From Marinobacter vinifirmus (GTDB lineage Bacteria; Pseudomonadota; Gammaproteobacteria; Pseudomonadales; Oleiphilaceae), in contig NZ_NEFY01000001.1 of the NCBI RefSeq assembly GCF_002258215.1, positions 124,001-188,000 of the forward strand: a stretch of DNA of 64,000 bases. The letters run 5' to 3'. Below, in pieces: positions 1 through 8,669 of this stretch. The stretch's first letter is position 1. The number at the start of each line of letters is the position of its first letter. A model generated the notes under the pieces. That model was not told the origin of the DNA, did not search any database, and worked only from the letters and a program-made list of their open reading frames with translations. The position numbers and the translations under genes were made by a program.

Positions 1-17
1 TCTTATTGATCGGTTTC

Positions 18-35
18 GGCTAACATGTGTACGCT
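18..35. promoter_or_regulatory. FabR/DesT-like operator (candidate)
   Basis: Read on the minus strand this is AGCGTACACATGTTAGCC. It agrees at about 15 of 18 positions with the FabR palindrome as I remember it from Escherichia coli (AGCGTACACGTGTTCGCT). It lies 49 bp before the AraC-type gene, and its other target would be off the left edge of the window. Similar sequences occur at 7857-7874 and in front of the desaturase operon. The match was made by eye, so the assignment is tentative. Confidence 0.4.
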
Positions 36-83
36 GATGGCGTTTGCAGATTGGGCCAGCATGAAATGGCAGGAGGAACCAGT

Positions 84-440
84 ATGGCATCAGAGCCTGT
101 AAGGCCTGAAAATTCAAAGCGTTCCCTGAGCATTCGGGTGAGTAAGCTGATCCGGGTTCAGTTGGAACGGGGAAAGGTAGGTGTTGAAACGGTGGCCGGG
201 CAGTTGAATATGAGCCGCTACACCCTGCACAAAAAGTTGCGCGAAGAGGGACTGACGTTTGCAGCCTTGTTGGAGCAAGTGCGCCGAGAGCAGGCACTGA
301 CTTACATGAAGGATAAAACCAAGCCGCTGGTAGAAATCGCCGAACAGCTTGGTTTCTCGGAGCTGAGTGCATTCAGCCGGGCGTTCAAGCGCTGGATGGG
401 CACTCCGCCGGCTGAATACCGCTCACTCAGGCTGTCCTGA
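84..440 (+). CDS. Small AraC-family HTH regulator (DNA-binding domain only)
   Basis: The 118-residue protein consists almost entirely of an AraC-type double helix-turn-helix domain. The first helix pair lies around VAGQLNMSRYTLHKKL and the second around LVEIAEQLGFSELSAFSRAF, followed by the family signature GTPPAEYR. Full-length AraC regulators of this type are about 300 residues or more, so the N-terminal effector-binding domain is absent. ATG 84 was chosen because AGGAGGA stands just upstream. A GTG at 27 is in frame but has no ribosome-binding site and follows a stop at 21-23. The gene ends directly against the convergent fabB. Its target is unknown. It could be a free-standing DNA-binding protein or the surviving end of a longer gene. 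Confidence 0.78.
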   Translation: MASEPVRPENSKRSLSIRVSKLIRVQLERGKVGVETVAGQLNMSRYTLHKKLREEGLTFAALLEQVRREQALTYMKDKTKPLVEIAEQLGFSELSAFSRAFKRWMGTPPAEYRSLRLS

Positions 441-1652
441 TCACACCTTCTTGAAAATCAGGGTGGCGTTGGTGCCGCCGAAGCCGAAGCTGTTGCTCAT
501 CACCAGGTCCATGTTCTGGTTGTCCATGCGTTCACGAACGATGGGGTAGCCTTCGGCACCTTCATCCAGGTTCTGGATGTTGGCAGACGGGGCAATAAAG
601 CCTTCCCGTTGCATGATCAGGCTGTAGATTGCCTCATGCACGCCGGCGGCACCCAGGGCGTGGCCGCACAGGGGCTTGGTGGAACTCAGCGGTGGAATCT
701 TGTCACCGAAGGTTTCCTTCAGGGCTTTCAGCTCGGTTACGTCGCCAGCCGGGGTGCTGGTGCCGTGGGTGTTGATGTAGCTGATTTCGCCGTCGATGTT
801 GGCCATGGCCTGTTTCATGCAGCGAATGGCGCCTTCACCGCTCGGGGCAACCATGTCGGCGCCGTCAGATGTGGCACCGAAGCCGACCAGTTCGGCCAGG
901 ATGGTGGCACCGCGGGCTTCCGCGTGTTCCAGTGATTCCAGTACCAGCGTGCCGCCACCACCGGAGATCACGAAACCGTCACGGTCTGCATCGTAGGTGC
1001 GCGAGGCCTGTTCCGGCGTGTCGTTGTACTTGGTGGACAGTGCGCCCATGGCATCGAACATCAGGCTCAGGGTCCAGTGGATGTCTTCGCCACCGCCGGC
1101 CAGCATCACATCCTGGCGGCCCAGCGCGATCTGGTCAGCCGCGTGGCCGATACAGTGGGCACTGGTCGCGCAGGCAGAGGTAATGCCGTAGTTGATGCCG
1201 GTAATACCGAACGCCGTGGTGATGGACGCGTTGATGGCGCTGCCCATGGTGCGGGGAACCCGGTAAGGGCCTACCCGGCGAATGCCTTTGTCGCGATGGG
1301 TGTCGATCGCATCCAGCAGTTCCACGGTGGACGCGCCACCGGTGCCGAATACGGCGCCCGTGGTGTTGGCACGCAGCTGCTCGTCGGTCAGGCCTGCCTG
1401 CTCGATGGCTTCTTTTGCTGCCAGGTAGCAGTAGCCTGCTGCCGGGCTCATAAAGCGCCAGATCTTACGGTCGATCAGCTCGGACAGGTTCAGGTCGATC
1501 TTGCCTGCTACGTGGCTGCGCAAGCCGTTGTCCCGGGCTTCCTCGCTGAAGGCAATGCCTGAGCGGGATTCACGAAGGGACTGGGCGACTTCTTTCTGGT
1601 TGTTGCCAAGGCTGGAGACAATCCCCATGCCGGTAATAACTACGCGACGCAT
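441..1652 (-). CDS. fabB: Beta-ketoacyl-ACP synthase I
   Basis: The 403-residue protein is a decarboxylating condensing enzyme of cytoplasmic type II fatty acid synthesis. It elongates the cis-3-decenoyl chain made by FabA, so it is needed for unsaturated fatty acids. The N-terminus [15 protein letters not shown] is typical of the family. The catalytic triad is visible as the cysteine in SACATSAHC, the histidine in [11 protein letters not shown] and the histidine in CGHALGAAG. Length matches FabB/FabF enzymes. It lies 11 bp after fabA on the same strand. The fabA-fabB pairing, as in Pseudomonas, is why I call it FabB rather than FabF. Confidence 0.96.
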   Translation of the reverse strand: MRRVVITGMGIVSSLGNNQKEVAQSLRESRSGIAFSEEARDNGLRSHVAGKIDLNLSELIDRKIWRFMSPAAGYCYLAAKEAIEQAGLTDEQLRANTTGAVFGTGGASTVELLDAIDTHRDKGIRRVGPYRVPRTMGSAINASITTAFGITGINYGITSACATSAHCIGHAADQIALGRQDVMLAGGGEDIHWTLSLMFDAMGALSTKYNDTPEQASRTYDADRDGFVISGGGGTLVLESLEHAEARGATILAELVGFGATSDGADMVAPSGEGAIRCMKQAMANIDGEISYINTHGTSTPAGDVTELKALKETFGDKIPPLSSTKPLCGHALGAAGVHEAIYSLIMQREGFIAPSANIQNLDEGAEGYPIVRERMDNQNMDLVMSNSFGFGGTNATLIFKKV

Positions 1653-1663
1653 CGTTCTAACTC

Positions 1664-2173
1664 CTAAAAGTCATCTGTAGAGGTGAACAGGCCAACCCGA
1701 AGGTCCTTGGCGGTATAGATTTCCCGCCCGTCCACTTCCATGCGGGCATCCGCAATGGCCATGGTCAGCTTGCGGCGGATGAGCCGCTTGATATCCAGGT
1801 AATAGGTTACCTTTTTGTTGTCAGGCAGAACCTGACCAAAGAATTTCACTTCGCCGGCACCCAGTGCCCGGCCCTTGCCTTCGCCACCGCTCCAGGCCAG
1901 GAAGAAACCGACCAGCTGCCACATGGCGTCGAGGCCCAGACAGCCCGGCATTACCGGATCGCTTTCGAAGTGAACCTTGAAGAACCAGAGGTCCGGGTTG
2001 ATGTCCAGTTCTGCCACCAGACTGCCCTTACCGTAAAGGCCGTCATCGGCGCCCACGTGGGTAATGCGGTCGACCATCAGCATTTCGTCGATGGGCAGGC
2101 GCATGGCGCCAGGGAATAATTCGCCATGGCCACAGCGGATCAGGTCTTCTTTGTCAAAGTGATCAGGGTACAT
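1664..2173 (-). CDS. fabA: 3-hydroxydecanoyl-ACP dehydratase/isomerase
   Basis: The 169-residue FabA dehydrates 3-hydroxydecanoyl-ACP and isomerises the trans-2 product to cis-3. This is the entry point to unsaturated fatty acids in the anaerobic pathway. The active-site region [20 protein letters not shown] carries the catalytic histidine and aspartate at the usual spacing. Length is normal for the family. It is the first gene of a fabA-fabB operon. The 217-bp region between fabA and the divergent SRPBCC gene must hold its promoter. I could not find a convincing FabR palindrome there. Confidence 0.96.
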   Translation of the reverse strand: MYPDHFDKEDLIRCGHGELFPGAMRLPIDEMLMVDRITHVGADDGLYGKGSLVAELDINPDLWFFKVHFESDPVMPGCLGLDAMWQLVGFFLAWSGGEGKGRALGAGEVKFFGQVLPDNKKVTYYLDIKRLIRRKLTMAIADARMEVDGREIYTAKDLRVGLFTSTDDF

Positions 2174-2390
2174 GTTGCCAGTATCTCTATTGCAAAATGA
2201 TGTACTGATACTTTAGCGCCTGATTCAGAAACGGCTATTGACCTTTAGTGGATGATTGCCGCAAACACCCCGTTTTTGTGCCTGAAACCCTGCTCCTGGC
2301 GTTGATGCTCATCAAGGTACCCGGGCGCGGCCCTTGCTACCGTGTCGGACTATTCAAATCTGTGCGGTTGGCGGTTCGGAAGGAGGTGTT

Positions 2391-2906
2391 ATGTCCGCAG
2401 AACACGAGGTGATCACAGGCTCCCTGGCACTGCAGGACGGGCGCGTAACGGCCCGGCTGGAGCGGGTGACGGATCATTCGCCGGAGCTGGTCTGGAAGAT
2501 GCTGACGGATTCTGTACACCTGGCCAGCTGGCTGGCGCCGGGTACGCTGGACGCCCGCACCGGTGGCCGGGTTCAGCTGGATTTCGGTAACAGTGGCACG
2601 CCCATTGATTGTCGGATATCGGCCTGTGAGCCGCACCGCTTGCTGGTGTATTCCTGGAGTGCCGGCGATGATCCGGAGCGGCCGTTGCGGTGGGAACTGG
2701 TGCCGGAAGGCGATGGCACCCGGTTGTCGCTGACCCTGTTGCTACCAGACGATCACCTGGTGCCGATTGCCTGTGCCGGCTGGGATGCACACCTGGAAAT
2801 GCTGATGGCAGCGCTGGAGGGGATCAGTATTCACTTTCCTGCAGGCCGCTTCCGTGCCGCCCGCAGTTACTTTGAAAAGTGCCTCAAGGAGAAGCTGGCG
2901 GCCTGA
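2391..2906 (+). CDS. SRPBCC/AHSA1-type START-like domain protein
   Basis: The 171-residue protein has the pattern of the AHSA1/SRPBCC fold: an opening strand TARLERVTDHSPELVWKMLTD, then a central WLAPG and RVQLDF, then LVYSWS..RWELVPEGDGTRLSLT, and a closing amphipathic helix. Proteins of this fold enclose a hydrophobic ligand cavity. The ligand of this one cannot be told from sequence. ATG 2391 follows AAGGAGGTGTT, an excellent ribosome-binding site. The in-frame reading further upstream has none. It converges on the nnrS gene, 5 bp away, and there is no evident operon partner. Confidence 0.75.
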   Translation: MSAEHEVITGSLALQDGRVTARLERVTDHSPELVWKMLTDSVHLASWLAPGTLDARTGGRVQLDFGNSGTPIDCRISACEPHRLLVYSWSAGDDPERPLRWELVPEGDGTRLSLTLLLPDDHLVPIACAGWDAHLEMLMAALEGISIHFPAGRFRAARSYFEKCLKEKLAA

Positions 2907-2911
2907 GCCGC

Positions 2912-4096
2912 TCAGCCTTCCCGACCGTCTGCCCTGGGCCGTGCCAGTACCCCGGCATAGCGCACCAGGAACAGTCCGTAGGCGATCATCCATAACAGGG
3001 TGCTGGTGCCAATGCCCGGGTGCCACGGGATGATGCTCAATGCGGTGAGCACCCGGATAACCGCCGCCAGCTGAATGGCGACGAACGCCAGCACCATTCC
3101 CTTCGGAAGCTTCAGCGGCCGGCCGGTATGGCCAAGGGATACCCGGGCAATCACGCCCAGGATCAGGCAACCGACAGCACCTGCGCCTGCTGCGTGGCTC
3201 CAGGCGTTGGAGGGCCAGTCTGCAACCAGCGAGCCTGCCAGCAGCAACAGCGCGACCGGTACCCAGAGAATAGACAGGTGCAGTATCCACAGCAGTGGCT
3301 CGGAGCGCGCCAGCCAGCCTTTCCAGTTATACAGGCGAACCAGCATCAGCGCGGCGGCAACCACGGCGATTACGGCCGCCAGGGTTTTCCAGCCGGTTAC
3401 CAGGGATGCCATCAGCAGGATCATCGAAAACAGGGCGGCCATGTCCAGCCCCGGAATCATTTTCACCGCCTCGGCGTTGCCACCGCGCTGGCGCAGCCAA
3501 CCGGCAGTGAAGGCCGGCGTGATGCGGCCGCCGATGATGCTGATCAGCGCCAGGGCCATAATCAGCGCGCCGTAGCTAAAGGACATATCCAGCCGGGTAA
3601 CGAAACCGATCTGCATCAGCCACAGCAGGCCTAGCACGACCATAATCATGGCCTGGCGCTTCTGGCGCGCATGCCATACTCGCCATCCGGCATCAATCAT
3701 CACCAGTGGCAGAAAAGCCAGGTTAACGCCCTGAACTATCCAGTCGGGCAGGTTTCCACCCAGGGCTAGCAGCAGGCGACCGGCCAGCCAGACGCCCCAG
3801 AGCAGCGCCAGGGGAAGGCCGTGGGTGCGTTCTGTTTGCGTCCATACACAGACGGCGGTCAGCAGAAAGCCGGCAATGGCCGCCGACAAAAAACCGAACA
3901 GCATTTCATGCTGGTGCCAGAACAGGGCAGGCATGGCCAGTGGTAACTGCAGAACGCCGGTTACTTCCAGAACCCAGACCGGTATGGCCACAAGGGTCAG
4001 TACCGTCATGGACAGGAAGAAAATCCGGAACGGATAGGAAAATAACTGGCTGACGCTGGCGGGTGCCTGGTCAGCGGAGGTGGGTATGGCCTGCAT
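2912..4096 (-). CDS. nnrS: NnrS family heme/copper membrane protein
   Basis: The 394-residue protein is polytopic, with about 12 hydrophobic segments, and matches the NnrS family. Family marks seen are FSYPFRIFFL near the N-terminus, the histidine-rich WHQHEMLFGF and the GGRITPAFTAGWL segment. NnrS proteins are inner-membrane proteins linked to relief of nitrosative stress during denitrification, and their production is usually controlled by NO-responsive regulators. A 21-bp palindrome lies just upstream at 4112-4132. A second family member is encoded at 5939-7072, so this organism has two copies within 3 kb. Confidence 0.9.
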   Translation of the reverse strand: MQAIPTSADQAPASVSQLFSYPFRIFFLSMTVLTLVAIPVWVLEVTGVLQLPLAMPALFWHQHEMLFGFLSAAIAGFLLTAVCVWTQTERTHGLPLALLWGVWLAGRLLLALGGNLPDWIVQGVNLAFLPLVMIDAGWRVWHARQKRQAMIMVVLGLLWLMQIGFVTRLDMSFSYGALIMALALISIIGGRITPAFTAGWLRQRGGNAEAVKMIPGLDMAALFSMILLMASLVTGWKTLAAVIAVVAAALMLVRLYNWKGWLARSEPLLWILHLSILWVPVALLLLAGSLVADWPSNAWSHAAGAGAVGCLILGVIARVSLGHTGRPLKLPKGMVLAFVAIQLAAVIRVLTALSIIPWHPGIGTSTLLWMIAYGLFLVRYAGVLARPRADGREG

Positions 4097-4111
4097 GGAG
4101 ATCTCCCAAAT

Positions 4112-4132
4112 ACATATATTTCAGGTATATGT
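4112..4132. promoter_or_regulatory. Palindrome upstream of nnrS, possible NsrR site
   Basis: Seven-base arms ACATATA and TATATGT are separated by 7 bases, about 16-36 bp ahead of the nnrS start. Aligned on the 11-1-11 NsrR consensus (half-site AAGATGCATTT), roughly 13 of 22 positions agree. An NsrR-type regulator is encoded at 60044-60481. The palindrome is directly visible. The NsrR assignment is weak, and the site could equally belong to the divergent SirB2-type gene. Confidence 0.35.
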
Positions 4133-4219
4133 TAAATCTGCGTGCCTGTATTAACCATACCTGCTTGGGGGTAGTTTGCGTACAATGGCCGCAAATCTCT
4201 TGTAACCGAAGGAACTTCC

Positions 4220-4588
4220 ATGTCGTACACGATCCTGAAGCACCTGCACATGACCACAGCCTACCTTACTATCACGCTCTTTGCGCTGCGGTTGCTGCTG
4301 GATGCGGTAGGCCGGCCGGGCTGGCGCCAGACACCGCTGCGGTTCATTCCCCACATCAATGACACCATTTTGCTGGTGGCGGCGATTTCCCTGCTGTTTG
4401 TGGCGGGTTATGCCTCGGCCATGCCGGGCTGGCTGATTGCCAAGATCGTACTGCTGTTTGGCTACATTATTGCTGGTGTGTTTGCCCTGAAAGCCACGCT
4501 GGGCAAGCCGGCCCGCATCACCGGTGCCGTACTTGCCCTGGTCCAGGTCAGCGCCATCTTCCACCTGGCCATGGCCAAACCGTTCTGA
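4220..4588 (+). CDS. SirB2 family membrane protein
   Basis: The 122-residue protein has four hydrophobic segments and resembles the SirB2/YchQ family. The N-terminal LKHLHMTTAYLTITLFALR and the central RFIPHINDTILLVAAI, with conserved histidines, fit that family. The biochemical role of SirB2 proteins is not established. The start is preceded by GAAGGAAC, a reasonable ribosome-binding site. It converges on the ion-channel gene, and the two stop codons are one base apart. Confidence 0.7.
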   Translation: MSYTILKHLHMTTAYLTITLFALRLLLDAVGRPGWRQTPLRFIPHINDTILLVAAISLLFVAGYASAMPGWLIAKIVLLFGYIIAGVFALKATLGKPARITGAVLALVQVSAIFHLAMAKPF

Positions 4589-4589
4589 A

Positions 4590-5411
4590 TCAGCGTTTCT
4601 CGCTGACCTGCTTCGTCAGTTCCTTCAGCTGTTCCTGGACAGCCTGGAGCTGACGGGCAATTTCATCCCGTTCGTCGTGGGCTTTCTGGGCCTGCTTGGC
4701 GTTCTGTTCCTCGCTCATCACCTCCAGAATCGCCCCGATCATCATGTTCAGGAATACAAAGGCGGTCAGGAAGATAAACGTCAGGTAGTAGATCCAGCTC
4801 AGGGGATAGGCTTCCATGGTGGCGTACATCACGTCGGTCCAGTCCTCGAAGGTGGCGACCCGGAACAGGGTGAGCATCGAGATGGCCACATCGCCCCAGA
4901 GTTCTTCGTCCACACTGGCAAAGAACATTGAGCCCATGGCGGCATAGATGTAAAAGATGATGAACATCAGCAGGGCGATGTAGCCCATGCGCGGAATGGC
5001 TTTGAGCAGGGAATTGATCAGAAAGCGCAGTTCCGGCACTACGGACACCAGTCGCAGCACCCGGAAGACCCGCAGCAAACGGCCCAGAAGCACCGCCTCG
5101 GAGTTGTCCAGCGGGATCAGGCTGCCGATCACTACCAGGGTGTCGAACAGGTTCCAGCCGTCCATCAGGAACCGGCGCTTGACCGGGCAGGCGGCGAAGC
5201 GAAACAGGATTTCCACCAGGAAGAACAGCGTGATGGCGTTGTCCAGAACGGTCAGGGTCTGTTCAACCAGCGGCGGGAGTTCGTAGGTTTTTGCGCCGAT
5301 GGTCAGGGCCGAGAGAATGATGATGGCAATCACAACGCCCTGAAACACCTTGCTCGATTCAATGCGCTTCAGTTGATCAAAACTACTCGTGGGAGTTATG
5401 TCCACAGACAT
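4590..5411 (-). CDS. Single-domain voltage-gated cation channel (NaChBac-like)
   Basis: The 273-residue protein has one six-helix ion-channel domain and a C-terminal coiled coil (about residues 235-273, rich in Q, E and K), the architecture of bacterial NaV channels that form tetramers. The S4 voltage sensor is GRLLRVFRVLRL, with arginines at three-residue spacing. The pore loop aligns as TLFRVATFEDWTDVMY. In NavAb the filter is TLESWSM. Here it is TFEDWTD, with acidic residues at two additional positions, closer to the calcium-selective engineered CavAb filter (TLDDWSD). Selectivity for calcium rather than sodium is therefore possible. No associated subunit or operon is seen. Confidence 0.85.
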   Translation of the reverse strand: MSVDITPTSSFDQLKRIESSKVFQGVVIAIIILSALTIGAKTYELPPLVEQTLTVLDNAITLFFLVEILFRFAACPVKRRFLMDGWNLFDTLVVIGSLIPLDNSEAVLLGRLLRVFRVLRLVSVVPELRFLINSLLKAIPRMGYIALLMFIIFYIYAAMGSMFFASVDEELWGDVAISMLTLFRVATFEDWTDVMYATMEAYPLSWIYYLTFIFLTAFVFLNMMIGAILEVMSEEQNAKQAQKAHDERDEIARQLQAVQEQLKELTKQVSEKR

Positions 5412-5487
5412 CGTTCAGGCTCCGGATTAGGTTGGCGCGGCAATTCTAATCATCCGGAGCAGCGGGTGGTAGCTCTGTGACGGCGGT

Positions 5488-5946
5488 TTAATCCACCAGC
5501 TGAACAATCAGCTGCCATTCGTCCTCGCTCACCGGCATCACAGAGAGCCGGTTACCCTTGCGCACCAGCGGCAACTGCTCAAGCCCCGTGAGGTTCTTCA
5601 GGCGATCCAGGCTGATCAGTTTTGGCAGCTTGCGAACAAACTGCATGTCTACAGCCTGCCAGCGGGGATTGTCCGGAGTACTTTTCGGGTCATGGTAGGG
5701 CGAGCTGGCGTCAAACTGCTTCGGGTCCGGATAGGCGCTGCGGGTAACCCTCACGATACCAGCAATGCCGATGTGTTTGCAGCTGGAGTGGTAGATGAAC
5801 ACTTCATCCCCTTCGGTCATTTCCCGCAGAAAGTTCCGGGCCTGGTAATTGCGTACGCCGTCCCAGGGAATCGCTGTGCCGGGGGCGCGGGCAAAGTCAT
5901 CAATACTGCATTCGGAAGGTTCGGTCTTTACCAGCCATTTAGCCAT
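5488..5946 (-). CDS. EVE domain-containing protein
   Basis: The 152-residue protein is a full-length EVE domain, a PUA/YTH-like fold. Family marks are WLVKTEPSECSIDD at the start, WDGVRNYQARNFLREM, GDEVFIYHSS, GIAGIVRV and WQAVDMQFVRKL. Eukaryotic relatives such as THYN1 recognise modified bases in nucleic acid. The bacterial function is not settled. Its start overlaps the 3' end of the second nnrS gene by 8 bp, so the two are probably co-transcribed. That linkage is likely organisational rather than functional. Confidence 0.88.
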   Translation of the reverse strand: MAKWLVKTEPSECSIDDFARAPGTAIPWDGVRNYQARNFLREMTEGDEVFIYHSSCKHIGIAGIVRVTRSAYPDPKQFDASSPYHDPKSTPDNPRWQAVDMQFVRKLPKLISLDRLKNLTGLEQLPLVRKGNRLSVMPVSEDEWQLIVQLVD

Positions 5947-7072
5947 TGTTGGCCTTTCCTTTCTGGGTGAACGCGGAGTACAGGTGCAGTAGTTGAGCGA
6001 GCAGGCCTAGATAGGCCAGGCTCCAGGCGCCGGCCGCCAGCCAGAGCAAGCCGGGCTGGCTGAAAGGCAACGGGCCTGCCAGGTATCGGCCTACGCCGGC
6101 GAGGGCAATCAGAACGGCAATAACCAGAACCTGCCATGCAGGCGGGAAGCGCCGGCAGGCCCGCTGCCAGGCCAGGCGCAACATCACACTGCAAGACAGG
6201 GTGCCCAGTGCCCCAACCGCAATCAGGTGCAGGGCAGGCAGCAGGGCGTGGCCGGTAGCCAGGTGCACGCCGGTAACCGCTGCCCCGGCGGCCAGCCAGA
6301 GATAACCGATGGCCAGCACCAGCAGGTCCGGGCGGTCGGTACAGTGCCAGAGCTTCCAGCGGGCCACCCGAACGATAATCAGCAGGCTCGCGGCCAGCAA
6401 CAGCAGGCCAGCCAGTATTTCCGTAGCGGTAAACAGAATGCACACCATGGCGAGGGGCAGAATCGCCAGTAACCAACCTTCAATTAACGGCTGAACCCGG
6501 GCTTCCAGCGGTATGCCTTTCTTCTCCAGGGTGCCGGCCACCGCCGGCGCGATGATGCGCCCGCCCATAAACGTCATCAGCAACAGCAGGCCGATGATGG
6601 CGGTGTGCAGAAGAATTCGGGTATCAGGGAAGGGAAGGCCGGCGCGCACCAGGAAGTAGGCCAGGGCCATCAGGCAGAGCACCAGGATTAGCGGGCCGGC
6701 GACCTTGTTGCGCCACTTCTTGGCGGCCTGGAAACGGGGCACCACGTACCGTGCCAGCAACAGCGCAAAGGCCGGGCTTAACAGCTGGCTAACCAGCCAG
6801 TCCGGTGCCAGCAGCCAGCTGACACGGGCCGCAAGCCAGAGCCCGAACAGGGGCCCGAGTATCCGCCAGGGCTGGGGGCCAAGGGTGTAGCCGGCAATCA
6901 ATGCCAGGGCAAAGCCGAAAACCAGTTCGTGGCCATGGCCTGCGCCAATCAGCCCCGGCGGCCAGCCGGTGCCAGACAATACGGCGAACAGGGACAGGGG
7001 AACAACCAGGGCAGCCCATAAGGCGGCAGCGGGAAAGAACAGCCAGAATGCGTGCAGGGGCTTGCCAGCCAC
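5939..7072 (-). CDS. Second NnrS family membrane protein
   Basis: The 377-residue polytopic protein has the NnrS layout: GHGHELVFGFALALIAGY near residue 45, FMGGRIIAPAVAGTL in the middle, and a run of about 12 hydrophobic segments. It is clearly related to the product at 2912-4096 but diverged. Unlike that gene it stands in front of an EVE-domain gene. NnrS proteins carry heme and copper and protect against NO-derived stress. The histidines in the two motifs above are candidate ligands. No NO-regulator box was found in its short upstream region. Confidence 0.82.
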   Translation of the reverse strand: MAGKPLHAFWLFFPAAALWAALVVPLSLFAVLSGTGWPPGLIGAGHGHELVFGFALALIAGYTLGPQPWRILGPLFGLWLAARVSWLLAPDWLVSQLLSPAFALLLARYVVPRFQAAKKWRNKVAGPLILVLCLMALAYFLVRAGLPFPDTRILLHTAIIGLLLLMTFMGGRIIAPAVAGTLEKKGIPLEARVQPLIEGWLLAILPLAMVCILFTATEILAGLLLLAASLLIIVRVARWKLWHCTDRPDLLVLAIGYLWLAAGAAVTGVHLATGHALLPALHLIAVGALGTLSCSVMLRLAWQRACRRFPPAWQVLVIAVLIALAGVGRYLAGPLPFSQPGLLWLAAGAWSLAYLGLLAQLLHLYSAFTQKGKANNG

Positions 7073-7139
7073 GTTGAACAGACCTCGGTATGGGTTCTGG
7101 TTGGAAGGCGCCGCAGGTTACCGGGGCCAGAACCGGAGT

Positions 7140-7817
7140 TTATACCGTGTAGGGCAGCACACCAAAATAGATGGCGCTGAAATGGCAGGCGCTGCCGCCG
7201 ATCACGAACAGATGCCAGACCGCATGCATGTAGGGAATGCGATCCGCCAGGTAGAACGCCACGCCGGCGGTATACACAATGCCGCCGGCAATGGTCAGGT
7301 GCAGCGCGGTTTCGCTGAGGCTGGCGACCAGGTCAGACGAGGCAAAGGTAATCAGCCAGCCCATGGCAACGTAGATGCCCACCCGCGCCAGCTTGAAGCG
7401 GTTCTTGAAGATGACTTTCAGTACCACACCGGTCAGGGCCAGCGACCAGATCACCGCAAACAGCGTCCATCCGGTGGTGCCGCGCATATTCACCAGCAGG
7501 AAAGGTGTGTAGGTGCCGGCGATCAGCAGGAAAATGGCACAGTGGTCCAGTGTCTTGAAAAGGGATTTCAGCTCCGGGCGGCGAGCACCGTGGTACAGCG
7601 CAGAGGCCATGTACAGCAGGATCAGTGACGCACCGAATACGCTGAAGCTGACAATCTTCCAGGTGTCTCCCATCTGGCTTGCACCGGCAATCAGGGCAAT
7701 GGTTCCGATAACACTCAGAATGGCGCCAAGGCCGTGGGTTGCGCTGTTGATCCACTCTTCTACCCGCAGGTGAATAGATGGCAACGAATCGTCTGGGTGG
7801 TTCATGCTTGCTGTCAT
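7140..7817 (-). CDS. trhA: Hemolysin III/TrhA family membrane protein (PAQR-like)
   Basis: The 225-residue protein has seven hydrophobic segments. It carries the family signatures [47 protein letters not shown] and a C-terminal [21 protein letters not shown]. The histidines in these three places are the presumed metal ligands of the PAQR superfamily. TrhA/YqfA proteins are linked to membrane-lipid homeostasis. I chose ATG 7817, and ATG 7805 is an alternative. A FabR-type palindrome lies 40 bp upstream at 7857-7874. In E. coli the homologue yqfA is a reported FabR-linked gene, which supports a lipid role. Confidence 0.85.
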   Translation of the reverse strand: MTASMNHPDDSLPSIHLRVEEWINSATHGLGAILSVIGTIALIAGASQMGDTWKIVSFSVFGASLILLYMASALYHGARRPELKSLFKTLDHCAIFLLIAGTYTPFLLVNMRGTTGWTLFAVIWSLALTGVVLKVIFKNRFKLARVGIYVAMGWLITFASSDLVASLSETALHLTIAGGIVYTAGVAFYLADRIPYMHAVWHLFVIGGSACHFSAIYFGVLPYTV

Positions 7818-7856
7818 CCGCGCTGGCCTGTGTTCGCTAAAAGTATAATACAGTTC

Positions 7857-7874
7857 AGCGTACATGTGTACGCA
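7857..7874. promoter_or_regulatory. FabR/DesT-like palindrome between trhA and wrbA
   Basis: The sequence AGCGTACATGTGTACGCA is a near-perfect palindrome: 14 of the 16 inner positions are self-complementary. It closely resembles the FabR operator. It overlaps the promoter area of trhA, where GTATAATAC at 7842-7850 supplies a plausible -10 on either strand. Regulation of trhA by a FabR/DesT protein, possibly the one at 62919-63557, is an inference from known fabA/fabB/yqfA co-regulation in other gammaproteobacteria. Confidence 0.55.
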
Positions 7875-8006
7875 ACTGTTTGCCATGACCATCCTGTGAC
7901 CATGTTCAGAAAAACTGAACGATCTGCCGGAAATCTTCCGTTTTCGTCTTTTGCGTCGGACAGTTACGCTGGCACCAAGTTTGAAACAACCAAGGGGATT
8001 GTTCCG

Positions 8007-8606
8007 ATGGCAAAAGTTCTTGTTCTTTACTATTCCATGTACGGCCATATCGAAACCATGGCAAACACCATTGCCGAAGGCGCCAAGGGCGTTGAGGGTG
8101 CCGATGTAGTGGTCAAGCGAGTGCCGGAAACCATGGCCGACCAGGCGTTCCTGAGCGCTGGTGGCAAGGCCGAGCAAGATGCTCCGGTAGCCAGCCCGGC
8201 TGAACTGGCAGACTACGATGCGATTATCTTTGGTACGCCCACACGGTTTGGCAACATGGCGGGCCAGATGCGTACTTTCCTCGACCAGACCGGTGGCCTG
8301 TGGGCTGAGGGCAAGCTGCACGGGAAAGTGGGTAGCGTGTTCACTTCAACCGGAACAGGCGGCGGTCAGGAGCAGACCATTACCTCATTCTGGACCACCC
8401 TGGCCCATCACGGCATGGTGCTGGTACCTCTGGGCTATGGAATTCCGGAGTTCTTTGATATCTCTGAAGTGAATGGCGGCACGCCTTACGGCGCCTCGAC
8501 CATCGCCGGCGGTGACGGTTCCCGCCAGCCCAGTGAGAAAGAATTGGCCATTGCCCGCTTCCAGGGCAAGCATGTTGCAGAACTGGCAGTGAAGCTGCAC
8601 GGCTGA
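8007..8606 (+). CDS. wrbA: NAD(P)H:quinone oxidoreductase WrbA
   Basis: The 199-residue flavodoxin-fold protein fits WrbA, an FMN enzyme that reduces quinones by two electrons and so avoids semiquinone radicals. The FMN phosphate loop is [12 protein letters not shown]. Further marks are [22 protein letters not shown], the [12 protein letters not shown] loop and the [13 protein letters not shown] segment. Length is normal. ATG 8007 follows AAGGGGATT. It is a single-gene unit ending in a strong terminator at 8638-8669. Confidence 0.95.
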   Translation: MAKVLVLYYSMYGHIETMANTIAEGAKGVEGADVVVKRVPETMADQAFLSAGGKAEQDAPVASPAELADYDAIIFGTPTRFGNMAGQMRTFLDQTGGLWAEGKLHGKVGSVFTSTGTGGGQEQTITSFWTTLAHHGMVLVPLGYGIPEFFDISEVNGGTPYGASTIAGGDGSRQPSEKELAIARFQGKHVAELAVKLHG

Positions 8607-8637
8607 TTTCGAAGTAGCAAGCGTTGACTCAGGTTTG

Positions 8638-8669
8638 GGCGGCGGGCTGAAAAGTCCGCCGCCTTTTTT
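8638..8669. terminator. Bidirectional rho-independent terminator
   Basis: An 11-bp GC-rich stem (8638-8648 with 8653-8663, one G-T pair) with a GAAA loop is followed by six T on the plus strand. It ends wrbA. The stop codon of the convergent Crp/Fnr-type gene lies inside its T run, so that gene would also end here, though without a strong U tract on its own strand. Confidence 0.88.

Noticed and set aside
27..83. GTG 27 as start of the AraC-type gene
   Set aside because: No ribosome-binding site, overlap with the FabR-like palindrome, and a much better ATG at 84 with AGGAGGA.
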